Shown here in pieces: positions 1-6,524 of a DNA stretch of 10,277 bases. The stretch is from an uncultured Halioglobus sp. (GTDB taxonomy: Bacteria; Pseudomonadota; Gammaproteobacteria; Pseudomonadales; Halieaceae), in assembly GCA_905480565.1 (NCBI GenBank), contig CAJQQW010000209.1, positions 1-10,277 on the forward strand. Reading direction: 5' to 3'. A program made the position numbers and the translations under genes. Under the pieces are notes generated by a model that made no database searches, was not told the origin of the DNA, and saw nothing but the letters and a program-made list of their open reading frames with translations. Position 1 is the stretch's first letter; each line of letters begins with the position of its first letter.

Positions 1-142
1 ACCGGAACATGGCACCGTACCGATACTATTCTTGCTCTTCGGGATGCCACCGGCTAGCGGCCATTATTACGGCAGCGATGCAAAACGCAGTCCGCTGCAG
101 TTTTATCGAGCACCGGGAGATCCTGAATACCGGGGACCATAG
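1..142 (+). other. Ambiguous left-edge sequence, possibly the 3' end of a gene
   Basis: The left edge is open in all three forward frames for a short distance. Frame 1 ends at TAG 55-57 (last residues WHRTDTILALRDATG). Frame 2 stays open to TAG 140-142 (last residues include SPLQFYRAPGDPEYRGP). Frame 3 runs to about 156. Either of the first two could be the C-terminus of a plus-strand gene that begins outside the window. The length is too small for codon use or motifs to decide, so I give no function. From about 143 to 230 I see only an AT-rich leader before the next gene. Confidence 0.25.
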
Positions 143-230
143 TCTATCTAATGAATAGCCTTTTTCAATTTTTTAAAGTTTCGGCGATTTGAGCCTCACA
201 CCAGAAAAAAATGACAGGCGCAGTGTGCCT

Positions 231-1049
231 ATGAAAAACCTTCCACTCACTGTTGAGGTCACGTACCTCGTTTCAGGCGAGAAGCGCCCGGTGTACTTTG
301 CCTCTGAGGCAGGCGCTGACGCTGCACTGAGCATCAGCGCGGACTTTGAAAAAAGAAAAATAAGCGTTCAGAACGCACGAGAATTGCGGCCCACTGCGAG
401 TCTGGATCGAGAGAGTTTTGCATTAGCTCGTCACAACACCAATGTTGAAATATTTTATGGTCTGGATTTTCAACAGAGGCTCTACGAACAGGAAATATCT
501 GAGCTCGTAATGCAAGCGTCGGGAAGTACCCGTGTATTAGTATTCGACCATACACTCAGGTCTGATTCTGCAAAGGTGCGCGAGCGCAGAAATACTCGAG
601 AACCCGCCGCAATTATTCACAACGACTACACCGACCAATCCGCCCACCAGCGTGTCATCGACTTGTTAGGGGCTAGACAAGCTCGAAAAATTTTTACCAA
701 GCGTTTCGCTATTATAAACGTGTGGCGCTCAGTAGCGGGCGCAGTACTCAGAAGCCCCATGGCATGCTGTGACGCAAACACTATTTCACCGGAGGACCTT
801 GTGGCCTCGGAAAGACGCGCAAAGGATCGCGTTGGTGAGATCCAACTGGCGACCTGGAATCCGTCACATCGCTGGTACTACTACCCTGAGCTCGCCAGTA
901 ACGAGGCACTACTCATAAAAACCTTCGATTCTTCTAGTACGGGTATCGCTACGAGGACAATTCACACTTCGTTCAATGATCCCTTTTCACCAGAAACCGC
1001 CCCGCCCCGGGAGAGCATTGAATCGCGCCTGCTGGTGTTTTTCGACTGA
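231..1049 (+). CDS. CmcJ/NvfI-family putative non-heme iron oxygenase
   Basis: This is a protein of 272 residues from ATG 231. The frame can be extended to a TTG at 189, but no ribosome site precedes that codon, and family homology appears to begin just after the ATG. The C-terminal half carries the marks of the CmcJ/NvfI family, as I know it. These are FDHTLR (residues 105-110), HNDYT (130-134), the INVWR block (162-166), LRSP with a CDA/PEDLVASE stretch (173-193), HRWYYYP (213-219), HTSFNDP (245-251) and APPRESIESR (257-266). Characterised relatives act in antibiotic and fungal meroterpenoid biosynthesis. NvfI-type members are iron(II)/2-oxoglutarate-style oxygenases. The H-x-D at 130/132 with a distal His (213 or 245) is my inferred metal site. 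No biosynthetic genes adjoin it, so the substrate is unknown. It has no signal peptide, so it is probably cytoplasmic. Confidence 0.82.
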   Translation: MKNLPLTVEVTYLVSGEKRPVYFASEAGADAALSISADFEKRKISVQNARELRPTASLDRESFALARHNTNVEIFYGLDFQQRLYEQEISELVMQASGSTRVLVFDHTLRSDSAKVRERRNTREPAAIIHNDYTDQSAHQRVIDLLGARQARKIFTKRFAIINVWRSVAGAVLRSPMACCDANTISPEDLVASERRAKDRVGEIQLATWNPSHRWYYYPELASNEALLIKTFDSSSTGIATRTIHTSFNDPFSPETAPPRESIESRLLVFFD

Positions 1050-1098
1050 GCCCCAACGCGCGTTTAAACCCTTTGCTGGCCTCATGATCTATCCGGAC

Positions 1099-1104
1099 TA
1101 TACT
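1099..1104 (+). promoter_or_regulatory. Possible -10 box for the small duplicated-motif gene
   Basis: TATACT lies about 80 bases before the ATG at 1185, in the gap after the oxygenase gene. The best -35 candidate, TTGCTG at 1073-1078, sits 20 bases upstream of it, which is longer than usual, so this is a tentative promoter. Confidence 0.3.
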
Positions 1105-1170
1105 GTCTGGAGCAGCCCTGAAACATGATCCACCCAGGGGTACTGCCCGTAACATCCTATGTATTCGACC

Positions 1171-1175
1171 GGAGG
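1171..1175 (+). promoter_or_regulatory. Ribosome binding site that fixes the 1185 start
   Basis: GGAGG ends nine bases before ATG 1185. The earlier in-frame ATG at 1125 has no comparable site, so 1185 is preferred as the start. Confidence 0.7.
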
Positions 1176-1184
1176 GCTCCACCC

Positions 1185-1388
1185 ATGACTGCTTCACTTT
1201 TCTACACCGCGCAACTTGGACCATCGGATTTGAAAGATATACAGGCGCTCGAACAAAATCTGGGCGTAATGCTGGTTGCCATGGACTGCGACAGGAGCTC
1301 CGAACCTGCGCAGCTGAATCCTGAGCAACTCCGGCAATTGCAGGCGCTGGAGCAAAAGTCCGGTAAAGTGCTGCTAGCTTACGCCTGA
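1185..1388 (+). CDS. Small protein of 67 residues with an internal duplicated motif
   Basis: I do not recognise a named family. The start at 1185 is chosen because GGAGG precedes it. Starting at the upstream in-frame ATG (1125) would add 20 residues of unconvincing sequence. The protein is mostly two copies of one motif. Residues 13-33 and 46-66 align without gaps with 10 of 21 identical positions, sharing the core QALEQ followed by G, then a hydrophobic run ending in A and M/Y. Each copy looks like an amphipathic helix followed by a short beta strand. There is one cysteine (35), no signal peptide and no membrane segment, so it is probably a soluble cytoplasmic protein. It follows the oxygenase gene by 135 bases and may have its own promoter. 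Function is unknown. The clean ribosome site and codon-like structure argue that it is real. Confidence 0.68.
   Translation: MTASLFYTAQLGPSDLKDIQALEQNLGVMLVAMDCDRSSEPAQLNPEQLRQLQALEQKSGKVLLAYA
1221..1382 (+). repeat. Two in-frame copies of a 63-base coding repeat
   Basis: The copies are 1221-1283 and 1320-1382, separated by 36 bases. They encode residues 13-33 and 46-66 of the small protein. The best conserved DNA is caggcgct(c/g)ga(a/g)caaaa, which encodes QALEQ. The divergence suggests an old intragenic duplication. Confidence 0.65.
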
Positions 1389-1400
1389 TACTGACCCGCA

Positions 1401-1417
1401 CCCCGGAGAGCCCGGGG
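1401..1417 (+). terminator. GC-rich hairpin after the small gene
   Basis: CCCCGG (1401-1406) can pair with CCGGGG (1412-1417) around a five-base loop, starting 12 bases after the stop codon. No T-run follows, so it is at best a weak or factor-assisted terminator. Confidence 0.3.
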
Positions 1418-1450
1418 CAGCCTGAACCACCCCGCAGTGGCACCACTGAT

Positions 1451-1679
1451 TGCCGCAACAACGTCCTGAGCGACGATGCGTTACGTCGATCGGTAAATCA
1501 GTGCTTCACCATGGAGCCACCCGCCTGAGATTGACGACGTTATTCGAGCACTCAATTTTTTGATCGCAACGACAACAGCCGGCACGCCCTTCACCGCTAG
1601 CGACATGCACTATCAGGCATAGTCGCAGAACATTGAAGCTCACTTTCCTTCGATCCAGCGACACGCCGACCGCAAATAA
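1451..1679 (+). pseudogene. Probable broken small gene, one frameshift and one internal stop
   Basis: No intact reading frame exists in the 1389-1730 gap, but fragments read like one protein of about 75 residues. One frame gives LSDDALRRSVNQCFTMEPP from about 1466 and then stops at TGA 1526. The next frame continues from 1527 as EIDDVIRALNFLIATTTAGT and on through PFTASDMHYQA. It is interrupted by TAG at 1620-1622, then resumes as SQNIEAHFPSIQRHADRK to TAA 1677-1679. The second part has natural codon use and a helix-like pattern. The TAG could be a mutated CAG. I see no start codon or ribosome site, and I do not recognise the family. Chance open frames are the alternative. Confidence 0.35.
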
Positions 1680-1730
1680 AGAAAAACATGGGCATGCGAA
1701 TGGCCTGGCGCTGCTGTGGCCATCAATGCA

Positions 1731-2918
1731 TTAGTGCCGGTGCCGCTCTCCAATAGTGAGATTGCCGGCATAGGCTCTGCAAAACAAATCCGAGTACTGC
1801 GCGGCCGTAAGCTCTATTGGATTGCCCGCTGCAGCCATGTCTACCGTGGCCAGAGTGCCTATCTCGCTAGCGCGCAGATCATTCTCTATCACGCCTGCCA
1901 GACTGTGCGGAATCCCCACGCGCTCTCGTAACTCCATCACCTGCTCGAAGAATGTATCAAAGCCGGGATTAGCCCAACCCTGATAGCGACAGCTGCGCTC
2001 CAGGACATCGCAAATTTGACTACGGTTGACCTGCAGAACATACGGCATAAGAATCGCGTTGAGCAAGCCGTGATGACTGTCGTAAAGCGCACCGAGAACA
2101 TGAGCTAGAGCATGCATGGCACCCAAACCCCTCTGGAAAGCCGTCGCACCCATGCAAGACGCAACCAACATCTGGGCACGGGCTTCTAAATCACTGCCAT
2201 CATCATAGGCGCGAGGCAAATAGGTGAACGCCAACCGAATGCCTTCTTGTGCAATACCCTCCGCAAGCGGATGAAATCCGGGAGCGCAAAGAGCCTCCAG
2301 GTTGTGAGACAATGCATCCATCCCGGTCGCAGCTGTTAGCGCGGCCGGCAGGCCTGTGCAAAGTCGCGGATCAAGAATAACTCTTCCAGGCATAATGGCA
2401 GGGTGAAAGATGACCTGTTTTTTGCCCGCTAACTCATCCGTGATCACCGCCGCACGTCCCACTTCAGAACCCGTACCCGCCGTCGTTGGAACGGCCACAA
2501 CGGGAGCAATCGCCCTCTCGTCGACGCACTCCAGCCTGCCGTCGGGCTCGGCCAGTTCAAACAGCGATACCGTCTGCCGGGCAATCAGACCTATGGCTTT
2601 CCCGGCATCCAGTGCTGAGCCGCCGCCAAACGCTATTACGCCATCATGCCCCGCCTGACGAAACGCTTTCGCACCCGCATCTATTTGTGACCCCGTTGGG
2701 TTTCCCTTTATGTCGGAAAAAACAGCAACCTTCAATCCTTCGTCGCGACAGTGCTGAACCACCTCGGCGACCAGGGGCAGTTCGGCAAGACCGGGGTCAG
2801 TAACCAGCAAAGGCGTCTTTATCCCCAGCGCATGACAGCAATGGGGCAAGTCGTTTATACGACCATATCCAAACAGTATCCGGGTGGGATAGTTCCAGTC
2901 GGCTGTAACGTCATCCAC
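1731..2918 (-). CDS. Iron-containing (group III) alcohol dehydrogenase
   Basis: This is a protein of 395 residues starting at GTG 2918. An ATG further upstream (3035) would overlap the preceding gene by over 100 bases and add 39 low-complexity residues. The GTG has AGAGG seven bases upstream and gives the usual family length. The N-terminal nucleotide-binding domain has GGGSALDAGKA (98-108) and PTTAGTGSE (144-152). The metal-binding helical domain has all four expected ligands by family comparison with FucO: Asp201 and His205 (GMDALSH), His269 and His283 (HHG). His273 matches the further conserved active-site His. Members oxidise alcohols or reduce aldehydes with NAD(P), and the enzyme should be cytoplasmic. 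Its start lies 10 bases after the stop of the ligase gene, so the two are co-transcribed. An alcohol substrate linked to the glutamylated amine is inferred from that pairing. Confidence 0.93.
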   Translation of the reverse strand: MDDVTADWNYPTRILFGYGRINDLPHCCHALGIKTPLLVTDPGLAELPLVAEVVQHCRDEGLKVAVFSDIKGNPTGSQIDAGAKAFRQAGHDGVIAFGGGSALDAGKAIGLIARQTVSLFELAEPDGRLECVDERAIAPVVAVPTTAGTGSEVGRAAVITDELAGKKQVIFHPAIMPGRVILDPRLCTGLPAALTAATGMDALSHNLEALCAPGFHPLAEGIAQEGIRLAFTYLPRAYDDGSDLEARAQMLVASCMGATAFQRGLGAMHALAHVLGALYDSHHGLLNAILMPYVLQVNRSQICDVLERSCRYQGWANPGFDTFFEQVMELRERVGIPHSLAGVIENDLRASEIGTLATVDMAAAGNPIELTAAQYSDLFCRAYAGNLTIGERHRH

Positions 2919-2925
2919 GGCCGTG

Positions 2926-2930
2926 CCTCT
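2926..2930 (-). promoter_or_regulatory. Ribosome binding site that fixes the dehydrogenase start
   Basis: AGAGG on the minus strand overlaps the TAG stop of the ligase gene (2929-2931) and lies seven bases before GTG 2918. This supports translational coupling and rules against the long upstream extension. Confidence 0.65.
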
Positions 2931-4302
2931 AGATAATTTCGAAGTATCGCTGGAGTTCCCAATCGGTAACATGCTTGTTGAACTCTCTCTGCTCCCACTC
3001 CCGAGTGGTGGCATAGTGATCGACAAAAGCGTCACCGAACAATTGGCGCGCTACCTGTGACGCTCGCAGTCTCTTACTAGCTTCAGCCAGACTGGTTGGC
3101 AGGGCTTGCTCTGGCGGATGCTGCTGCTCATAGGCATTGCCTGTTACCGGATTTGAGGGCTCAAGTTTGTTCTCAAGGCCATATAGGCCCGCACCCAGCG
3201 CAGCAGCGAGCGCAATATAGGGATTCGCATCGGCCGAACCTAATCTATACTCAACACGCTGTGATCTTTCGTTACCCGGTATCACTCGCAGAGCGGTGGT
3301 TCGATTTTCTACACCCCAAGTAGCATCGGTAGGTGCCCAGAAGCCTGGAACAAGGCGGGAATAGCTATTGACTGTTTGGGCCAGCATAGCCAGCAGCTCT
3401 GGCATCAACAGTTGCTGGCCCGCAACAAAGTGTCGCTGTGCAGCACTCATCTGATGCCTCTCGCCTGCATCATGGAATAGCGCCCGCTGCTGCTCGTCGA
3501 CAAGAGAAATATGAATATGGCCGCTCTGACCGGGGTACTCCGGTGACCATCGTGCCATGAAGGTTGCCATCAACTCATTACGCTGAGCCCACACCTTCAG
3601 AAACGTCTTAAACAACGCGGCCTTATCTGCCGCTCGCTGAGCCCCGTCGACCGCGATTGCGGCCTCAAGTACGCCCGGTCCCGTCTCCGTGTGCAATCCC
3701 TCCAGCGGGAAATCCATCTCTTCGCAAAAACTCAGGATATCGTGATACCACTGGGAATGTACCGAATTTCGCAGTGTGGAATAACCGAAGAAGCCCGGCG
3801 TTGCAGGCTGCAGGTTCCTAAATCCCTTATCCCGCACGCTGTCTGGCGTTTCCCTGAAGAGAAAAAATTCGTATTCGAATGCGGCCTTGGCCTCGAGACC
3901 CTGCTCGGCGGCATACTCCAAGACACGACGCAAAATCCCCCGCGGACATACCCTCTCAGCCTCACCTGTAAATTCTCCGAGGAAGATCAACATCCCATCT
4001 TCGTAAGGCAGCTCCCGACAGGTATCCGCCAGCACGCGAACAGGGGCATCGGGATAGCCAGTGTGCCATCCTGTGTAATCGACGCCGGGGTGCTCATAAA
4101 GCTGATCGTTGCTATCCCAACCCAACACCACATCACAAAAGCCAAAGCCCTTGTCCAAAGCAGAAAAAAATTTATCGCGGCTCATATACTTACCGCGCAT
4201 GACACCGTCTACATCAAAAACACCGAGCTTGACATGCCGTAGTTGACGTTCCTCTATGATCTTCCGAGCATCCGCCGCAGTCCTGACCTCTGATGCACGC
4301 AT
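2929..4302 (-). CDS. Glutamine-synthetase-fold gamma-glutamyl amine ligase
   Basis: This protein of 457 residues is likely to join glutamate to an amine using ATP in the cytoplasm. The N-terminal beta-grasp domain spans about 1-110. The catalytic domain then shows FEYEF with metal-binding Glu143 and Glu145, TETGPGVLEAA with Glu206 and Glu213, GHIHISL with His262/264, NSYSRLVPG with Arg316, the NRTTALR block at 333-339, and EYR (351-353) near the phosphate and metal site. True glutamine synthetases have a Glu in the flap after RLxPG that helps handle ammonia. Here the sequence is PGFWAP, with Trp322 in that place. The N-terminal loop reads GWDSND instead of the usual ammonia-site DGSS. Both changes are typical of PuuA-like ligases acting on amines. 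The length and the C-terminal YFEII fit that group. The start has an excellent AAGGAGG. It heads an operon with the alcohol dehydrogenase. The exact amine is unknown. Confidence 0.9.
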   Translation of the reverse strand: MRASEVRTAADARKIIEERQLRHVKLGVFDVDGVMRGKYMSRDKFFSALDKGFGFCDVVLGWDSNDQLYEHPGVDYTGWHTGYPDAPVRVLADTCRELPYEDGMLIFLGEFTGEAERVCPRGILRRVLEYAAEQGLEAKAAFEYEFFLFRETPDSVRDKGFRNLQPATPGFFGYSTLRNSVHSQWYHDILSFCEEMDFPLEGLHTETGPGVLEAAIAVDGAQRAADKAALFKTFLKVWAQRNELMATFMARWSPEYPGQSGHIHISLVDEQQRALFHDAGERHQMSAAQRHFVAGQQLLMPELLAMLAQTVNSYSRLVPGFWAPTDATWGVENRTTALRVIPGNERSQRVEYRLGSADANPYIALAAALGAGLYGLENKLEPSNPVTGNAYEQQHPPEQALPTSLAEASKRLRASQVARQLFGDAFVDHYATTREWEQREFNKHVTDWELQRYFEII

Positions 4303-4309
4303 AACAGCT

Positions 4310-4316
4310 CCTCCTT
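4310..4316 (-). promoter_or_regulatory. Strong ribosome binding site of the ligase gene
   Basis: AAGGAGG on the minus strand lies seven bases before ATG 4302. It is close to the perfect anti-16S complement and suggests high translation. Confidence 0.75.
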
Positions 4317-4340
4317 GGATGTCGCTTAATCACCTTAAGT

Positions 4341-4403
4341 CATATGCACGTCGATGTATACGCAACAGGCAGGCGTAACCTGCACAACCCGCGCCCATAT
4401 GCA
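4341..4403. promoter_or_regulatory. Possible operator elements upstream of the ligase operon
   Basis: The 130-base gap between the two minus-strand genes contains a perfect inverted repeat, GCAGG-CGTAA-CCTGC (4369-4383). It also holds two direct copies of CATATGCA (4341-4348 and 4396-4403) that bracket the inverted repeat. I could not assign a convincing -35/-10 pair. They may bind a regulator of the operon, but this is inference from symmetry only. Confidence 0.25.
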
Positions 4404-4432
4404 TTTCTAAATGACGACGCCACAAAGATCAA

Positions 4433-5683
4433 TCATAGTGTTGATTTACAGTTAGCATAAAATGTCGTTGTTGCCGGCCAGTCAGAAAATATTCCGATTA
4501 CACCAACCTGCTGAGCAAGCACATCGACTACAGTGAGAATATCGCCGTCATTACTAATAACATCCTGCACTGTTGAATAGTAAAAACCGCCACCATCACC
4601 AAGAGAACCAGACCGTTCTGTTGTCCATCCGATCAGGTCCAGCCCCGCATTTTTCGCTTCGCGCGCATAGATGGACGGAACAACCTCGCCCTCCTCGACG
4701 CCCAGCAGCATAAAAAGTGGTGGCGCAAGTATGCGAACACCGTCAGAAGCGATCTTCGATAAAGGAGGGTCCATTGCTATCACTGACTCCCGGTTATTCA
4801 CATCGGTGTTATAGCGATCGTCCAGATATACTACCTGCCTGGCGTAATCCGGATAGGCTTTTAACCAATACAAAACATCGTCGTATGAGAACGACTGTAA
4901 CCAGACCCGCTCAGGCGCTATGCCTGCGGCCTCCACCTCACTGACCAGCTGTGTCGCGTAATCCTGTTGACTGTACTCATCCTGAAATGGCATCGAAACG
5001 CTCGGCGACTTCAACTCGGGCGCCACTCCCACATTTAACCGACGAAACAGTTGCAGAGCCTCTGAGAAGGACAACAAAGTGCCACCATTTTGTGGGGGTA
5101 GCATGTCACGCAGGGCGGAATTCGTCTCGAGCAACTCATCCTCAGAGCGAACGTTAAGGTTAGAGCGATCCAATATCCCCTTCAAACTCTTGAATTCTTC
5201 AAGCGTAATATCACTTGTGCAGCACTGCGCTTCCAGATTATCACCATTCATTCGCTGTCCAGGTGGCCGGACACACTTTTCCACAAGAGCCGTCTCCAAG
5301 ATATTGGTAGTGTTGTGCAAGTCACACTGGTCGTGTCGGCAAACTAATTCCCTGTCACGAGTAAAGGTTACGTCGCACTCCAGAATGCCAGCGCCCATGG
5401 CTGCAGCCGCGCGATAAGACTCAGCTGTATGCTCAGGGAAAAGCAGTGGTGCGCCTCGGTGCCCAATAGAAAAGCTGGCGGGAGAAAATACTTTTTTTTC
5501 TCGAAGGCACGCCTGCAGTTCGGTTTTCAACAGTCCCGCTGCTAACTGCTGCACCAGTTGCTGCGGTCGCAACCCCAACTGTACAGCACTGACTCGCCCG
5601 CGAGCTTCATCAGAGGCAGCTAATGAGGACATTACTGGCAAAGAGAGCAAGACTGCTGCCACCACCGATCTATGTATCGACAT
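4433..5683 (-). CDS. Exported glycerophosphodiester phosphodiesterase
   Basis: This protein of 416 residues hydrolyses glycerophosphodiesters to glycerol-3-phosphate and an alcohol, according to the family. A Sec signal peptide covers about residues 1-23 (RSVVAAVLLSLPVMSSLA, probable cleavage after LAA or nearby), which places the enzyme in the periplasm. The GDPD TIM-barrel shows HRG (75-77), PEHT with Glu84, ECD with Glu102 and Asp104, RHD with His117, PELK with Glu223 and Lys225, and WTTE with Trp353 near the end. These match the catalytic His pair and metal-binding acids. It is longer than minimal GDPDs because of inserts at about 121-170 and 285-345. Eight cysteines occur after the signal peptide, several clustered at 103-155, so disulfides are plausible. 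A GAGG/AGGA stretch precedes ATG 5683. It is 130 bases upstream of the ligase operon on the same strand and probably a separate unit. Confidence 0.92.
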   Translation of the reverse strand: MSIHRSVVAAVLLSLPVMSSLAASDEARGRVSAVQLGLRPQQLVQQLAAGLLKTELQACLREKKVFSPASFSIGHRGAPLLFPEHTAESYRAAAAMGAGILECDVTFTRDRELVCRHDQCDLHNTTNILETALVEKCVRPPGQRMNGDNLEAQCCTSDITLEEFKSLKGILDRSNLNVRSEDELLETNSALRDMLPPQNGGTLLSFSEALQLFRRLNVGVAPELKSPSVSMPFQDEYSQQDYATQLVSEVEAAGIAPERVWLQSFSYDDVLYWLKAYPDYARQVVYLDDRYNTDVNNRESVIAMDPPLSKIASDGVRILAPPLFMLLGVEEGEVVPSIYAREAKNAGLDLIGWTTERSGSLGDGGGFYYSTVQDVISNDGDILTVVDVLAQQVGVIGIFSDWPATTTFYANCKSTL

Positions 5684-6073
5684 ATTTCCTGCCTCTTCAA
5701 GCCAATGATCTTCAATTATTTAGACAGCGTGTTGTTTCACCCGTTACCAAAATTCAAATCTAACCGCTCATCCTTTGCAGACCTCTAATATAACTGTTTC
5801 ACATTTTATTTGAGTAATCTCTGCATCCTAAGCAACGCGATGCAAGACTCTAATACTAGCGTTGTTCTCCAGGCCTTCATTACGCCGATACGGGCGACAG
5901 GCAGCATTTTTGGTGCTATCTGACAGTCTTGCTTCTGAAACAAGCGCGAGTACAACAATTCGGACAGACTCGTTCACCCGTCATTAGAATCTGGCTCCAG
6001 TGAGTAAACGGTTGGGGAGCCCAGGCAGATCCAGATATGCCACAGGGGAATAAGAAACCCTCTTATCGATTCA
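5684..6073. other. Divergent intergenic region without a recognisable gene
   Basis: This AT-richer stretch separates the minus-strand diesterase from the plus-strand cold-shock gene. I see no open frame with a ribosome site, no tRNA-like fold and no strong hairpin. The diesterase promoter should lie here; TATATT read on the minus strand near 5790 is a possible -10 but has no good -35. A small RNA cannot be excluded. Confidence 0.4.
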
Positions 6074-6101
6074 TTGACTCCGTGCACAGGGACTATATAC
6101 T
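6074..6101 (+). promoter_or_regulatory. Sigma-70 type promoter of the cold-shock gene
   Basis: TTGACT (6074-6079) and TATACT (6096-6101) are separated by 16 bases, a near-consensus pair. Transcription would start near 6108, leaving a leader of about 139 bases before the cold-shock ATG. Long leaders of this size are known for cspA-type genes, where they control mRNA stability and translation at low temperature. Confidence 0.65.
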
Positions 6102-6107
6102 GCGCGA

Positions 6108-6246
6108 GCCTGATGGCTCTTCTATTTGTGTTCTGCAATAACGTTCACCTCAATCGATCCTCTTTCTGTTTTTCATGAGTATTCGCCGTCATCACGCACA
6201 ATATACCCAAGTGGTACAACTCATCTATGTTAGATAGGAAAGATCA
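6108..6246 (+). promoter_or_regulatory. Long 5' untranslated leader of the cold-shock gene
   Basis: Inferred from the promoter at 6074-6101. It has pyrimidine-rich segments (around 6160-6175) and ends in AGGAAAG about seven bases before ATG 6247. I do not see an exact E. coli cold-box sequence. A thermosensing fold like that of cspA is plausible but not shown. Confidence 0.45.
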
Positions 6247-6456
6247 ATGAGCAAATCAACAGGCACCGTTAAATGGTTCGATGAAGGCAAAGGTTTTGGT
6301 TTTATCGAACAGGAATCTGGCCCCGACGTATTCGCGCACTTCAGCGCTATTCAAGGAGATGGTTTCAAAACTCTTCTGGAAGGCCAGAAAGTTGAATTTG
6401 ACGTAACCGCCGGTAAGAAAGGTCCGCAGGCCGAAAACATCTCTGTTGTCGCCTAA
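6247..6456 (+). CDS. CspA-family cold-shock protein
   Basis: This is a 69-residue single cold-shock domain, the normal family length. The N-terminus [15 protein letters not shown] contains the RNP1 motif KGFGFI (residues 15-20). RNP2 is VFAHF (28-32). These aromatic and basic residues bind single-stranded RNA or DNA. The C-terminal half ([18 protein letters not shown]) completes the five-strand barrel. The protein acts in the cytoplasm as an RNA chaperone or transcription antiterminator. The start is set by AGGAAAG upstream. It has a long leader and strong promoter, and a hairpin terminator follows its stop. The paralogue number in this genome is unknown, so I do not give a letter. Whether it is cold-induced cannot be told from sequence. 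Confidence 0.96.
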   Translation: MSKSTGTVKWFDEGKGFGFIEQESGPDVFAHFSAIQGDGFKTLLEGQKVEFDVTAGKKGPQAENISVVA

Positions 6457-6472
6457 ATTCTGAACTCAGCGA

Positions 6473-6497
6473 GGGCGGCTTTCAAGCCGCCCGTTTT
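6473..6497 (+). terminator. Rho-independent terminator or attenuator between csp and slyD
   Basis: GGGCGGCT (6473-6480) pairs perfectly with AGCCGCCC (6485-6492) around a TTCA loop and is followed by GTTTT. The eight-base GC-rich stem starts 16 bases after the csp stop. The short T-run suggests partial termination, which would let some transcripts continue into slyD 28 bases downstream. Confidence 0.8.
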
Positions 6498-6524
6498 ACA
6501 GATAAAAATACCGGAGATTCAGGA

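Noticed and set aside
1435..1448. Short palindrome CAGTGG-CA-CCACTG
   Set aside because: The two-base centre cannot form a hairpin loop with all pairs, and no promoter or gene start is close, so symmetry alone was not enough.
973..1461. Minus-strand open frame of 162 codons
   Set aside because: It overlaps both the oxygenase end and the small duplicated-motif gene, is rich in Arg, Pro and Ala as expected of an antisense frame, and shows no domain.
2919..3035. Longer dehydrogenase start at ATG 3035
   Set aside because: It would overlap the ligase gene by over 100 bases and add a Ser-rich extension unlike the family. GTG 2918 has a ribosome site and gives normal length.
3691..4242. Plus-strand open frame of 183 codons inside the ligase gene
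   Set aside because: It lies wholly opposite a well-conserved glutamine-synthetase-fold gene, has no ribosome site and no recognisable motif.
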